DNA of 64,000 nt, from positions 1 through 64,000 of the forward strand of contig JAFPWN010000012.1 in assembly GCA_017412765.1 (NCBI GenBank), given 5' to 3'. A model generated the notes under the pieces. The model saw only the letters and a list, made by a program, of their open reading frames with translations. It ran no database searches and had not been told where the DNA came from. This DNA comes from Oscillospiraceae bacterium (lineage in GTDB: Bacteria > Bacillota > Clostridia > Oscillospirales > Oscillospiraceae). Shown here in pieces: positions 1 through 7,792 of this stretch. The position numbers and the translations under genes were made by a program. The first letter of the stretch is position 1; each line of letters begins with the position of its first letter.

Positions 1-42
1 TACCTCAAGTTTTGCTGCGTGCTTTATCTCGTTAACCTGCAT
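1..42 (-). CDS. 5' end of an IS66-type accessory protein (partial)
   Basis: The minus strand has an AGGAGG ribosome binding site (positions 49-54) six bases before an ATG at 42. The reading frame starts MQVNEIKHAAKLEV and runs off the window edge. Many small accessory proteins (TnpA/OrfA) of IS66-family transposons in Clostridia begin with a similar 'VNEIKHAAKL' stretch, so a neighbouring IS66 element outside the window is the likeliest reading. Only 14 codons are visible, so the family call is an inference. The start and ribosome binding site themselves are clear. Confidence 0.45.
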   Translation of the reverse strand, partial: MQVNEIKHAAKLEV

Positions 43-332
43 CGTCTGCCTCCTGTGTATTATTCTGTCCTTAAATTTCCGGAACGTTTCGGAACGTACC
101 TAGCCTTTCCAGAACACTTTGCACACATTTTAGACGATGATGGCGCTTTTGCATAGGGTACCACTTATTTAGCGATTACAAACGAGCAATAATGCTCTGC
201 TCGCTTATTATTACACATAACCTCCGTAATAGTGTAATAAAAAAATTTCGTTATCCTCTTTCTTTTTGACAGTAAAACTATTATAATAAGCATAGTAATA
301 AATGTAAATATTTATGAAAGAGGTGCAATTTT
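43..332. other. Intergenic stretch between divergent genes
   Basis: This stretch is AT-rich and separates the partial minus-strand gene from the membrane-protein gene. It contains a short direct repeat (GGAACGT twice, around 80-97). A TTGACA-like hexamer at 267-272 and a TATAAT at 283-288 lie too close together to form one normal promoter. If the minus-strand gene is an IS66 ORF, one transposon end should fall here, but I cannot recognise its terminal repeat. Confidence 0.3.
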
Positions 333-917
333 ATGAAAAAAAGTAAATTGATGATCGTCCACCTGATCCTTATGGCGGTGATGATGATCTGCACGTTTGG
401 CGCGACGGTGCATTTTATCGTTGACTTTACCGCTGCCGCTTCAGGCGCAGAGAGCTTTTCAAATCTCTCAAACATTTTTCTCATGGCGCTTATCCTGGCT
501 ATGCTCGTCGTCGGAACCTTGTATCTTATAAAGGGATATACGAAGCGGGCGGCATTATATTATAAGCTGTTTTTGTTTCTGAACGTCGCGGTCAGCGTGC
601 TGACGATATTTATAGACCTTTGCTTCTATCAGGTAAACCCCTGGATGATTATTATCAGCATCCTCAATGCCTGCAAGGTCGTGCTTCTGCTTATCATGGA
701 ATTCGGCAAGGATCTCGGTGAGAAAAAGACGTGGAAGCTTTTCTATCTGCTGCTTGCGGCGGACGGAGTTAAGCTGATTCTGGCGGTCATAAATATGGTC
801 GGTATCGGATTTGATTTCAGCTTTGCGGGCTACGTTACCGCGCTGATCTGCGACGGAACGATCGGACTTGCGATCAGGGGAAAGTACGATAACAAGAAAT
901 CCCGCGGAAGAGCATAA
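333..917 (+). CDS. Small polytopic membrane protein of unknown function
   Basis: The 194-residue product is very hydrophobic, with about five or six predicted membrane helices (roughly residues 7-30, 45-67, 73-97, 103-123, 131-152 and 158-176). They are joined by short loops and end in a basic cytoplasmic tail (RGKYDNKKSRGRA). A GAGGTG ribosome binding site precedes the ATG. I do not recognise a family and see no catalytic motif. The gene stands alone: a strong terminator follows at 950-988 and the upstream neighbour is divergent. Its relation to the surface locus downstream is unknown. Confidence 0.75.
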   Translation: MKKSKLMIVHLILMAVMMICTFGATVHFIVDFTAAASGAESFSNLSNIFLMALILAMLVVGTLYLIKGYTKRAALYYKLFLFLNVAVSVLTIFIDLCFYQVNPWMIIISILNACKVVLLLIMEFGKDLGEKKTWKLFYLLLAADGVKLILAVINMVGIGFDFSFAGYVTALICDGTIGLAIRGKYDNKKSRGRA

Positions 918-949
918 GACTTCCCGCGTTTAGAAAAAATGTGAAAAAA

Positions 950-988
950 CAGGTCCTCAAGCAGCGCTTGAGGACCTGAAAATATTTT
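950..988 (+). terminator. Rho-independent terminator
   Basis: A perfect 13-bp stem (950-962 with 966-978) closes on a three-base loop and is followed by an A/T run ending in TTTT. It closes the transcript of the membrane-protein gene and isolates it from the recombinase region. Confidence 0.85.
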
Positions 989-1224
989 AAAAGCAAGTAT
1001 GTTTACGTCAGAGCTTTTCTGAAAGAATATAATGATAGTCACATAGATTGATCATTTTTTATAGGTAATACGGCAGAAAATTCTTTTACGCTTGAATATG
1101 TAGGCACAAAATAATCGGGAAAAACAAAAAACTAAAAAAAATAGCTGTAAAATATTTCGTTGATGGTTTAGAATATGCTTATATCGGCAAAAGGGGGCAG
1201 ATTCTCAAAAAAGGAGGACTCCAA
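989..1224. other. AT-rich leader of the recombinase gene
   Basis: No reading frame of note is present. The stretch is very A-rich around 1120-1160. The recombinase promoter presumably lies here, but no hexamer pair is convincing. A strong ribosome binding site (AAGGAGGA, 1211-1218) sits at its end. Confidence 0.4.
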
Positions 1225-2067
1225 GTGAATAGCGCAATTACCGGAGAAATGCTCACAAAATTTATCACTTACCTTCTGGAAGAAGAAAAATGCGAGGCTA
1301 CGATCGAAAAATATGTGCGTGATACTACGCAGTTTGCGCAGTGGCTCGGAGACAGACTGCTCTCTAAGGAAACGGTAGTGCTGTGGAAAAAAAGACTGAT
1401 AGACGATGGCTCGGCTGCCGCGACGGTCAACGGCAAGCTCTGTTCGCTCAGTGCTTTTCTGAAATTTATAGGCAGAGCAGATTGCAGAGTAAAGCTCCTC
1501 AGAATACAGCGAAGAGCGTTCCGCGATGACAGCAGAGATCTTACGAAGAAAGATTACGAGCGCCTTGTGCAGACCGCAGAGACGAGAGGCAATTATCGCA
1601 TAGCACTTATCATGGAAACGATCTGCTCCACCGGGATAAGAGTTTCAGAGACGAAATACATCACAGTCGAGGGCGCAAAACGCGGTATTATCGAAATAAG
1701 GCTAAAGGGCAAGCTGAGAACGATACTTTTGCCCAAGAAGCTTTGCAGAAAGCTGCTAAAATATGTGCATGAAGTTGGCATAACCCGCGGCTGTGTTTTT
1801 ATAACGCGCAGCGGAAAGCAGATCTCACGCCGACAGATATGGGGCGAGATGAAAGCGGTCTGTGAGGCGGCAGGGGTAGACTCGAGAAAGGTGTTTCCGC
1901 ACAATCTCCGTCATCTTTTCGCGGTAGAGTATTATCGCGTAAGCCGCGATATCGTCAAGCTCGCAGACGTGCTCGGTCACAGCTCTATAGAAACGACGCG
2001 CATTTATCTTATAACTACAGGACTTGAGCATCAGAAGCAGATCGACAGCTTGAGGCTCGTGTCATAG
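1225..2067 (+). CDS. Tyrosine recombinase, probable invertase of the adjacent switch
   Basis: This 280-residue XerC/D-like site-specific recombinase starts at GTG 1225, seven bases after AAGGAGGA. An N-terminal SAM-like DNA-binding domain (about residues 8-85) precedes the catalytic domain. All expected catalytic positions are present: R139 in TGIRVSE, K161/K163 in RLKGKLR, H226 and R229 in HNLRH, H252 in LGHSS, and the nucleophile Y261. The family breaks and rejoins DNA through a 3'-phosphotyrosine. The gene ends 57 bases before the left arm of a perfect inverted repeat, which is the usual layout for a recombinase that flips a neighbouring promoter. Chromosome dimer resolution (true XerC/D) is less likely because of this context and the short, divergent sequence. 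Confidence 0.88.
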   Translation: MNSAITGEMLTKFITYLLEEEKCEATIEKYVRDTTQFAQWLGDRLLSKETVVLWKKRLIDDGSAAATVNGKLCSLSAFLKFIGRADCRVKLLRIQRRAFRDDSRDLTKKDYERLVQTAETRGNYRIALIMETICSTGIRVSETKYITVEGAKRGIIEIRLKGKLRTILLPKKLCRKLLKYVHEVGITRGCVFITRSGKQISRRQIWGEMKAVCEAAGVDSRKVFPHNLRHLFAVEYYRVSRDIVKLADVLGHSSIETTRIYLITTGLEHQKQIDSLRLVS

Positions 2068-2093
2068 AGCGCTTAAAACTGAATAAAGGGCGC

Positions 2094-2116
2094 AAAAAAA
2101 CGCAGCCGAAGCTGCG
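2094..2116 (-). terminator. Minus-strand terminator facing the invertible promoter
   Basis: Read on the minus strand, a 6-bp GC-rich stem (2116-2111 with 2106-2101) with a stable TTCG loop is followed directly by seven T (2100-2094). On the plus strand the A run comes before the stem, so termination is directional. It would stop transcripts leaving the switch towards the recombinase gene. Confidence 0.75.
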
Positions 2117-2184
2117 CAAACAGAATAAGAATTCTGATTATTTAGCGTTGTAAAATATAATTAGACATTCTTTTAGTTTTCAAT

Positions 2185-2213
2185 AGTATAACATGAATGG
2201 TCGTGTTTTGCAA
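2185..2213 (-). promoter_or_regulatory. Strong promoter inside the invertible segment (now pointing away from the surface locus)
   Basis: On the minus strand the -35 is TTGCAA (2213-2208), the spacer is exactly 17 bases and the -10 is TATACT (2190-2185), preceded by TG one base upstream as an extended -10. In this orientation it fires into the minus-strand terminator at 2094-2116. Inversion would aim it at the gene at 2413 and the locus beyond. Confidence 0.78.
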
Positions 2214-2234
2214 GTGCTAATTTGGTTTTTTGGA

Positions 2235-2296
2235 CGCACAAAAGTAAGCCGGCAGAATTAATTGCATCTTCCGGCTTGATTTTGTGCGCTTTTTTT
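2235..2296 (+). terminator. Terminator within the invertible segment
   Basis: An 18-bp stem (2235-2252 with 2271-2288, two mismatches) is followed by C and seven T (2290-2296). In the orientation shown it stops plus-strand read-through from the recombinase gene, so the downstream locus is silenced in two ways. The T run is only on this strand, so termination is directional and flips with the segment. Confidence 0.75.
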
Positions 2297-2412
2297 ATTA
2301 TTTCACGGCAAAAAACGGCAATAAAATAGTCAAGGTCAGCCAAATATGGCTGGCCTTTTCTATTTTAATAATCAGAATTCTTATTTTGTTTAATCTGAGA
2401 GGGGGCTCGGGT

Positions 2413-3234
2413 ATGTATATAAGAGATGAAACCTTCTACGACGGTTATTCGCAGAACTATCGGCGCGGATTAAAGCTTGACGATGAACATATTGAGAGGT
2501 TTATCAAGGGTATTTCTGATAAAAAGCTCGCAAACGGAACTCTTGAGATATACAGAAAAACGCTCGTTCTGTTAAAAGAGCATATCCGCGAGCCTTACGT
2601 TATCACGCGTGAAACGATAAAGAAAGCTGCCGAAGTACAGAAGAGTGCGGGATATGGAGGACAGTCGATCAACAGACTGCTTACTGTCGCCAATAGCTAT
2701 GTGAGCTTTTTCGGGAGGGCGGATCTTCAATACAGAGAGTATGAGGACGTTTCCGGCGCTATACAGCCGGAGCTGACGAGAAACGAATATCTGAGGCTGC
2801 TTTCCACAGCAAAGATCATGGGCCAGGAGAGACAATATCTCCTTATTAAAACTGTTGCGCTGACGGGCGTTAGCCTAAAAGATCTTACAGTGCTGACGGT
2901 AGAAAAAGCCGCAAGCGGCATCATGCCGGATGGAACAAGGATTCCTGAGTGCCTGAACCGCGAGCTGATAACTTACGCCGATCAGCAGGGAATAAAAACG
3001 GGAATCATTTTCCGCACAGGAAAGGGTCAGCCGCTTTCACGATCCGCGATAACGGTAAGCATTCAGGCTTTGGGCAAATACGCGAAAGTCGATGAAGAAA
3101 AGTGCAGCCCGCGATGCCTGAGAAAGCTCTATCTCGATACGCAGGACAGTATCCGTTCAAACTTCGAGCTATTAGTCGAGCAGGCGCACGAAAGGCTGCT
3201 CGAAAAGGAGCAGAGTCTTGTCGGCTGGGGATAA
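2413..3234 (+). CDS. Catalytically degenerate tyrosine-recombinase-like protein
   Basis: The product has 273 residues. The ATG at 2413 has a G-rich ribosome binding site (GAGGGGG, about 2398-2404). An in-frame GTG further upstream lies inside the terminator and is unlikely. The N-terminal SAM-like domain (about 25-105) and catalytic-domain fold resemble the active recombinase at 1225, but key residues are missing. The first catalytic Arg is Ser154 in TGVSLKDL, the box-II His is Arg234, Arg237 is kept, and no LGH motif or nucleophilic Tyr is found. It should bind DNA without cutting it. It is the first gene after the invertible promoter, so it would be expressed only in the ON state and could feed back on inversion. 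That role is inference. Confidence 0.7.
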   Translation: MYIRDETFYDGYSQNYRRGLKLDDEHIERFIKGISDKKLANGTLEIYRKTLVLLKEHIREPYVITRETIKKAAEVQKSAGYGGQSINRLLTVANSYVSFFGRADLQYREYEDVSGAIQPELTRNEYLRLLSTAKIMGQERQYLLIKTVALTGVSLKDLTVLTVEKAASGIMPDGTRIPECLNRELITYADQQGIKTGIIFRTGKGQPLSRSAITVSIQALGKYAKVDEEKCSPRCLRKLYLDTQDSIRSNFELLVEQAHERLLEKEQSLVGWG

Positions 3235-3279
3235 AGCTGTGGCAGAGACAGCCCGGGCGGACAGAAAATCAGTATTACA

Positions 3280-3296
3280 CTCCGGAAAAACCGGAG
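3280..3296 (+). other. Small leader hairpin before the SLH gene
   Basis: CTCCGG and CCGGAG pair around a five-A loop, ending a few bases before the ribosome binding site (GGAGGT, 3303-3308). There is no T run, so it is not a terminator. A 5' mRNA-stabilising hairpin for a strongly expressed gene is one possibility. Confidence 0.4.
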
Positions 3297-3314
3297 AATA
3301 ATGGAGGTATATAT

Positions 3315-5045
3315 ATGAAAAAAATTCAAAAAGCACTATCAATTCTGCTGGCGGTCTGCATGGTCGCGGCGCTTGCCGTTACTGCTTTTGCGGCAAGCTA
3401 CACCGACACTGAAGGCCACTGGGCAGAAGATGCGATCGAGAGATGGACTGATCTCGAGATCGTCAACGGCTACACTGACGGCGAGTACAAGCCTGAGAAC
3501 GAACTCACCAGAGGACAGGCAGCTCTTATCTTCGCAAGACTTCTTAAGCTTGAGAAGAAAGCAGACATCAGCAACTTCACTGACGTTCCTGCCGACGCTT
3601 ACTATGCAGACGCCATCGCGCAGGTCGTTGAGCGCGGCATCATGAGAGGCACGAGCGAGACCACTATGAACCCTGAGGACACCCTCAAGCGCGAGGACTT
3701 CTTTACCATGCTCGTCCGCGCACTCGGCATTCCGTTTGAGGAAGAGTCTGATAAGACCTTTAATGATGAGAGCAAGGTTTCCTCCTATGCCGCCGGCGCA
3801 ATCAACGCGCTTGTAAACGCAGGCTATGTTAAGGGCTATGAGGATGGTTCCCTCCGTCCTGAGAACGAGATCAAGCGCTCCGAGATCGTAGCTCTCTTCC
3901 ACCAGACCGTAGTTGTCTATGCTAACGAGGATGGCGCCGAGGTAGTAGCTCCGGAGAACGGCGTTGTTATCGTAGTTGCTGACGATGTTACCGTTAAGTC
4001 TGAGAACGATGAGACTGTCACCGTCGTTGTTGCAAAGGAAGACTCTACTGTCAATGTCGAGACTGAGGGCGTTGTTTCCGTAGTCGTTGACGGAGCAACC
4101 GTTAACGTCGCTGAGGAGAACACTGTTTACGTCAATGCCGATGACACCACCATCGCCGCCACCGAGAAGGCCGAGATCGTTGTCAACGCCCAGGACGCTG
4201 CCGTTTCGCTCGAGGGAACTACTGCCGACGTCAAGGTTACCGTTTCCGAGAACAACGTCGAGATCACCGACGCTCCTGCCGGAACCTCCGTTTCCGTTGA
4301 TAAGGACGTAACCGGTACTACCGTAAATGACAACAAAGTCGATTCCGACACTACCGAGGTTATTAAGGAAGAGCCCGCACCCTATATTCCTTACAACCCC
4401 ACTCCCGTAGTTGACGATCCCGTTGACTGGAAATTCGTTCTTACCGATCCGAACGAGAACACTCACGAGGGCACCGGCCTTAAGCAGGTGAAGCCCAGCG
4501 AGCTTACCTTCAGAACCGCTACCGTAACAGCGACCTTCGATGAGGGCGATCCTGTTACCTATAATATCAAGAGAGTCAATACTACCGATACTCATCAGGT
4601 CGTAGCCGAGTCCTCCGCAGTGTTCGACAAGTCCACCAACTGGAGCGGCTGGGACAATTATCTTACCAGAACCAAGGGCGGCAGCACTTCCACCACTCTC
4701 ACAGTTGAAGATATTAAGATCTATATCGCCGGTGAAGAGAAGGTTGCTGACGACATTCTGACTGAGGATTATACCGACGCTCAGTTCGGCGCTGCGGAGA
4801 TCAGAATTTACTTCGATGAGGGCGATACCATCGCTTATGAGGGCTCCACCATCACTGCTGATAAGAAACAGGTCATCACAATCAAATTCGGAACGAAGCT
4901 CAATAATAACAGCTTCAAGATCATCAGCAACATCGCCAACAAGCTCAGAAAGAGCGAGGATATCAATGCTAAGCTTGTCGAGCTCTTCAATGCCATGAAC
5001 AACGCAAGCATCACCATTGACGTTCGTGAGATAGTTGCCGGCTAA
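3315..5045 (+). CDS. S-layer-homology (SLH) domain surface protein
   Basis: The 576-residue exported protein starts at ATG 3315 behind GGAGGT. A longer in-frame extension overlaps the previous gene and is discounted. A typical signal peptide ends near residue 26 (TAFA/A). Three SLH domains follow (about 27-76, 82-135 and 140-192) with recognisable cores such as GHWAEDAIERW, NGYTDGEYKPENELTR and GYEDGSLRPENEIKR. SLH domains bind secondary cell-wall polymers. A valine/threonine-rich stretch of short strand-like repeats (about 200-340) comes next, then a Pro-rich linker (about 355-370) and an unrecognised C-terminal domain. Codon use is strongly biased (GAC, AAG, GTT, GCT), which suggests high expression. 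It probably anchors the surface structure encoded downstream to the wall. Confidence 0.85.
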   Translation: MKKIQKALSILLAVCMVAALAVTAFAASYTDTEGHWAEDAIERWTDLEIVNGYTDGEYKPENELTRGQAALIFARLLKLEKKADISNFTDVPADAYYADAIAQVVERGIMRGTSETTMNPEDTLKREDFFTMLVRALGIPFEEESDKTFNDESKVSSYAAGAINALVNAGYVKGYEDGSLRPENEIKRSEIVALFHQTVVVYANEDGAEVVAPENGVVIVVADDVTVKSENDETVTVVVAKEDSTVNVETEGVVSVVVDGATVNVAEENTVYVNADDTTIAATEKAEIVVNAQDAAVSLEGTTADVKVTVSENNVEITDAPAGTSVSVDKDVTGTTVNDNKVDSDTTEVIKEEPAPYIPYNPTPVVDDPVDWKFVLTDPNENTHEGTGLKQVKPSELTFRTATVTATFDEGDPVTYNIKRVNTTDTHQVVAESSAVFDKSTNWSGWDNYLTRTKGGSTSTTLTVEDIKIYIAGEEKVADDILTEDYTDAQFGAAEIRIYFDEGDTIAYEGSTITADKKQVITIKFGTKLNNNSFKIISNIANKLRKSEDINAKLVELFNAMNNASITIDVREIVAG

Positions 5046-5067
5046 TATTTTGATAGGAGATGGATCG

Positions 5068-6300
5068 ATGAGAACTGCGAAAGCAGGTTTTTTGAGATCT
5101 ATGTGTACGATAATGCTTGCGGCAGTGCTTTTACTGCCGCAAGCAATAACTGTGTTTGCAGATGACGTTTCGCCGGGACAAAAAATAACGGCGAAACTGT
5201 CGTTTGACAATATAGTTTCCGTCAACGGAAGAGTAGAGTTATCCAATCCCGGGTTATTCAGCGATTATTCTATTATTTTTGACGGCAGCTATTCCGGTAC
5301 GGTCTCAAAGGAATGGGTCAATATCGAGCTTATAGACGCAGGCAGCGGATACCTTATTATAAATGCCACGATAAGCGAGGAGGCAAAGCCAGGAAGTTCG
5401 TGCAGAGTCTCTTTCTCCGGAAGCGTCAGGGAGGACGGTTTCGACCCGAGAAATTACAGTTACAGTAAAGTCTATACGGTTCCGAGCGAAGAAGACAAGG
5501 CGCCGGACACTGACGGAACAGCGGCTGTGATTTCCGGAGAAGTCGGTGTCACCGATTCCGAAACGCGGGACTCAGGACAAGGCACGCCCGTACAATCGCC
5601 AGGAAATACAACGCAGGGGCAAGGGCAGGTCGGAGATGCCGCTGCTGCCGACTTCTCAAGTCTTAACAATGCGATCATCGAAATAAACGATCTTGACGAA
5701 AACGATTACAGCGAAGAGAGCTGGAGCCGCGTGACCAAGGCGCTCGAAAGATCAAGAACTGTCGGAGCCCGAAGCAGTCAGAATGAAGTGGACGCTGCTG
5801 CAGGAGAGCTTCAGAAAGCGATAGCGGGTCTGGAAAAGATGGATTACTCAGACCTTGAGGGCTTTATTCTCGAGGCGGAGGAGGCAGTCGCAGCAACGCC
5901 GTCTGCGCAGGCAACCATTGATCTTGTCGATGCTCTTGAGGAGGCGTATAAAAACCTCGAGAGCAGAGATAAGATGAAGGTCGAGGATGCAAAAAAGGAT
6001 CTTCAGGACAAGCTGAGTCAATTTGAGACGGTTATTGAAGAGATGGGATCGCCAAACGCCCCTTCGGATAAGGCAGACGTCCCGTCTGAAGAGACGCCTC
6101 AGATCGTAACGGAAACTGAGGAAAAAGAACGGATGCACGTCTCGCCGGGACTCGGCGGACTGTGGGTGATAATCGCGGTCGCCGTCGCGGCGGTCGTCGG
6201 CGCCGTTCTTGGCGTCTTTGTCAGCGAGATACGCTGGAGAAACCGCACTGAGCGAGATACAACGCCCGTTGTTGACTATGACATCATGGATGATGAGTAA
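5068..6300 (+). CDS. Exported, membrane-anchored protein with FIVAR-like helical repeats
   Basis: The 410-residue product starts at ATG 5068 with AGGAGA upstream. A signal peptide (about 1-30, ending ITVFA) is followed by a beta-rich domain (about 31-135) that recalls cohesin-like folds. After a low-complexity linker come helical FIVAR-like repeats (about 200-330), for example ELQKAIAGLEKMDYSDLEG. A single membrane helix (about 362-385) leaves a short acidic cytoplasmic tail. The gene sits 22 bases after the SLH gene. The layout suggests a stalk that presents a binding domain outside the membrane, perhaps linking the wall-bound SLH protein to the membrane machinery. The domain calls rest on pattern resemblance only. 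Confidence 0.6.
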   Translation: MRTAKAGFLRSMCTIMLAAVLLLPQAITVFADDVSPGQKITAKLSFDNIVSVNGRVELSNPGLFSDYSIIFDGSYSGTVSKEWVNIELIDAGSGYLIINATISEEAKPGSSCRVSFSGSVREDGFDPRNYSYSKVYTVPSEEDKAPDTDGTAAVISGEVGVTDSETRDSGQGTPVQSPGNTTQGQGQVGDAAAADFSSLNNAIIEINDLDENDYSEESWSRVTKALERSRTVGARSSQNEVDAAAGELQKAIAGLEKMDYSDLEGFILEAEEAVAATPSAQATIDLVDALEEAYKNLESRDKMKVEDAKKDLQDKLSQFETVIEEMGSPNAPSDKADVPSEETPQIVTETEEKERMHVSPGLGGLWVIIAVAVAAVVGAVLGVFVSEIRWRNRTERDTTPVVDYDIMDDE

Positions 6301-6319
6301 AGATTGAAAGGGAACGTCA

Positions 6320-7792
6320 ATGCCTCTTAATTGGAAGAGAAAGGAATACGAAACCTGGGATGACGCTTTTCACGGACTGATCCCGGCCGTCAGACAGCAA
6401 TCTGTCAGAGTTGCGGACTATACGCGGACTCTTTTCCTTGCGGCTGTCTATTCATCTTACGGTAAGGGGAGCGACGCGGGAAGCGCAAGAATGCGAAGCC
6501 AGTATGGTGACGCAGCTTACAAATGCGGCCTGTATCATCAGCTCGGAAAGGCGCTTGTGCCGCCCGAGTATCAGCTTCCGTCTGTCAATTATACCGAAGA
6601 GGAGCTTGCGCTCTATCGCAAGTACCCGGCGGACGGCTGCGAGCTTGTCTCAAAGCTCCAGTCGCGCTCACTCTCGCTTCGGGAGCGCAGAAAGGGGGAG
6701 AAAAACGGGTATCAGACAGAGAACATTCCCTGGCTTATGATACGCGAAGCTGCCCTTCAGCACATGGAGCGCTGGGACGGATCGGGTTATCCCTCCGGAC
6801 TGAAGGGGGAAGCGATCAGCCCTGTCGCGCATATTACGGCGCTGTGCAAGGAGCTTGACAGACTCTCTGCGGAAACGAAGAGCGAAAAGCCATTTGACGA
6901 GGCGCTCGAGCTTCTTAAAAAGGGAAGCGGAACCGATTGGGACCCTGCGCTTATTGAGATACTGACGAAATCAGAGAGCGCTATGAGAGAGATATACGAA
7001 AAGTATATTCCCTATACAAAGACTCTTCCGAAAACCGTTCCTCTTGTAATAAAGAGACCGACACGACCCTTTGGACTAAAGTTCAGACCCATGGTATCCG
7101 ACAGAGAAGGAAAGGTTTCCGGCTGTGAAGCTTTCCCCTGGTTCAAGCTATACGTCAACGACTCCGCCGAGCCGGTAGAGCCGGCGCTTGTTGAGGATAT
7201 GCTTGTCAGAACTGAGCTTATAACGGGAACTGTGTTCTATTTTCTCTATGAGGCTGCCGACGCGCTTTTAAGAATGGAGAATTGCAGTCTTTCTCCGAAG
7301 GCTGTCATTCTGAACGTCCCGCAGAAGTTCTACAAAGAAAACGTGAAGCTTCAGGAATTTGATAAGCTGTTTGAGGATCAGCCGGTCGATCGTGAAAAGC
7401 TGATACTCACCGTATCGCTTGATACGTACTTAAACTCAGGCAAGGGCGTTTCCGATACGATTCAGAAGTATCTCAGAAACAATATCAGCCTCATGCTCGA
7501 CGGATTCGATCCTGAAAAGATGAGTGTCGAAGCGCTTGAGGGCAGCGGATTCAAGTACGTGCGTATCGACCCGTTGATCTATCAGCGCGAGAGCACCGCA
7601 AAGCTCATTAAAGAGCTATGCGAAAAAGCTTTTACGATTATCGGCGGCTCAGCGGATACGAGGGAATCTCTTTCCTGGCAGCTTTACACCGGAGCGATCA
7701 TGACAGGCGGAACCGTAACGGGAACGCTTGTTGATGAAAACGAGCTGATCAACTCAGCGCTCCTGAAGGAGCGGATAAGCAATGGCGATTGA
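6320..7792 (+). CDS. Degenerate HD-GYP / EAL-like fusion, possible c-di-GMP sensor
   Basis: This is a 490-residue cytoplasmic protein without membrane segments. The N-terminal half resembles an HD-GYP domain. The GYP region is well kept (QHMERWDGSGYPSGLKGE, about 147-164), but the metal-binding HD of the HDIGK motif reads HQLGK (73-77). The C-terminal half (about 250-480) follows the EAL-domain plan with the catalytic signatures lost: EAL is EAF, the ITE position reads TVS, DDFG is DGFD, and the last Lys-Ile-Asp is RID. Normal domains of both kinds hydrolyse cyclic di-GMP. This protein probably binds a ligand or partner instead of turning it over. It overlaps the next gene by 11 bases, implying coupled expression with a membrane component. 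Confidence 0.62.
   Translation: MPLNWKRKEYETWDDAFHGLIPAVRQQSVRVADYTRTLFLAAVYSSYGKGSDAGSARMRSQYGDAAYKCGLYHQLGKALVPPEYQLPSVNYTEEELALYRKYPADGCELVSKLQSRSLSLRERRKGEKNGYQTENIPWLMIREAALQHMERWDGSGYPSGLKGEAISPVAHITALCKELDRLSAETKSEKPFDEALELLKKGSGTDWDPALIEILTKSESAMREIYEKYIPYTKTLPKTVPLVIKRPTRPFGLKFRPMVSDREGKVSGCEAFPWFKLYVNDSAEPVEPALVEDMLVRTELITGTVFYFLYEAADALLRMENCSLSPKAVILNVPQKFYKENVKLQEFDKLFEDQPVDREKLILTVSLDTYLNSGKGVSDTIQKYLRNNISLMLDGFDPEKMSVEALEGSGFKYVRIDPLIYQRESTAKLIKELCEKAFTIIGGSADTRESLSWQLYTGAIMTGGTVTGTLVDENELINSALLKERISNGD

Larger units (their letters stand above)
2124..2385. repeat. Invertible DNA segment bounded by 19-bp inverted repeats (promoter switch)
   Basis: The arms at 2124-2142 and 2367-2385 are perfect inverted copies of a 19-bp sequence centred near GAATTC. 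They enclose 224 bp that encode no protein. Inside lie a near-consensus promoter on the minus strand (2185-2213) and a plus-strand terminator (2235-2296). Flipping about the arms would put the -35/-10 at 2296-2301 and 2319-2324 on the plus strand. Transcription would then start near 2331, about 80 bases before the downstream gene's ATG. An intact recombinase gene lies just upstream. Arm length, arm spacing and contents match known phase-variation promoters such as the C. difficile cwpV and flagellar switches. Inversion itself is inferred. Confidence 0.82.

Noticed and set aside
2284..2412. N-terminal extension of the second recombinase from GTG 2284
   Set aside because: The start would lie inside a terminator and the invertible segment; ATG 2413 has a better ribosome binding site and family-like start.
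3102..3314. N-terminal extension of the SLH protein
   Set aside because: It overlaps the previous gene; the ATG at 3315 has a strong ribosome binding site and begins a normal signal peptide.
3339..5246. 635-codon open frame on the minus strand across the SLH gene
   Set aside because: It mirrors the strongly biased codons of the SLH gene, has no ribosome binding site or recognisable domain, and the plus-strand gene has a signal peptide and SLH motifs.
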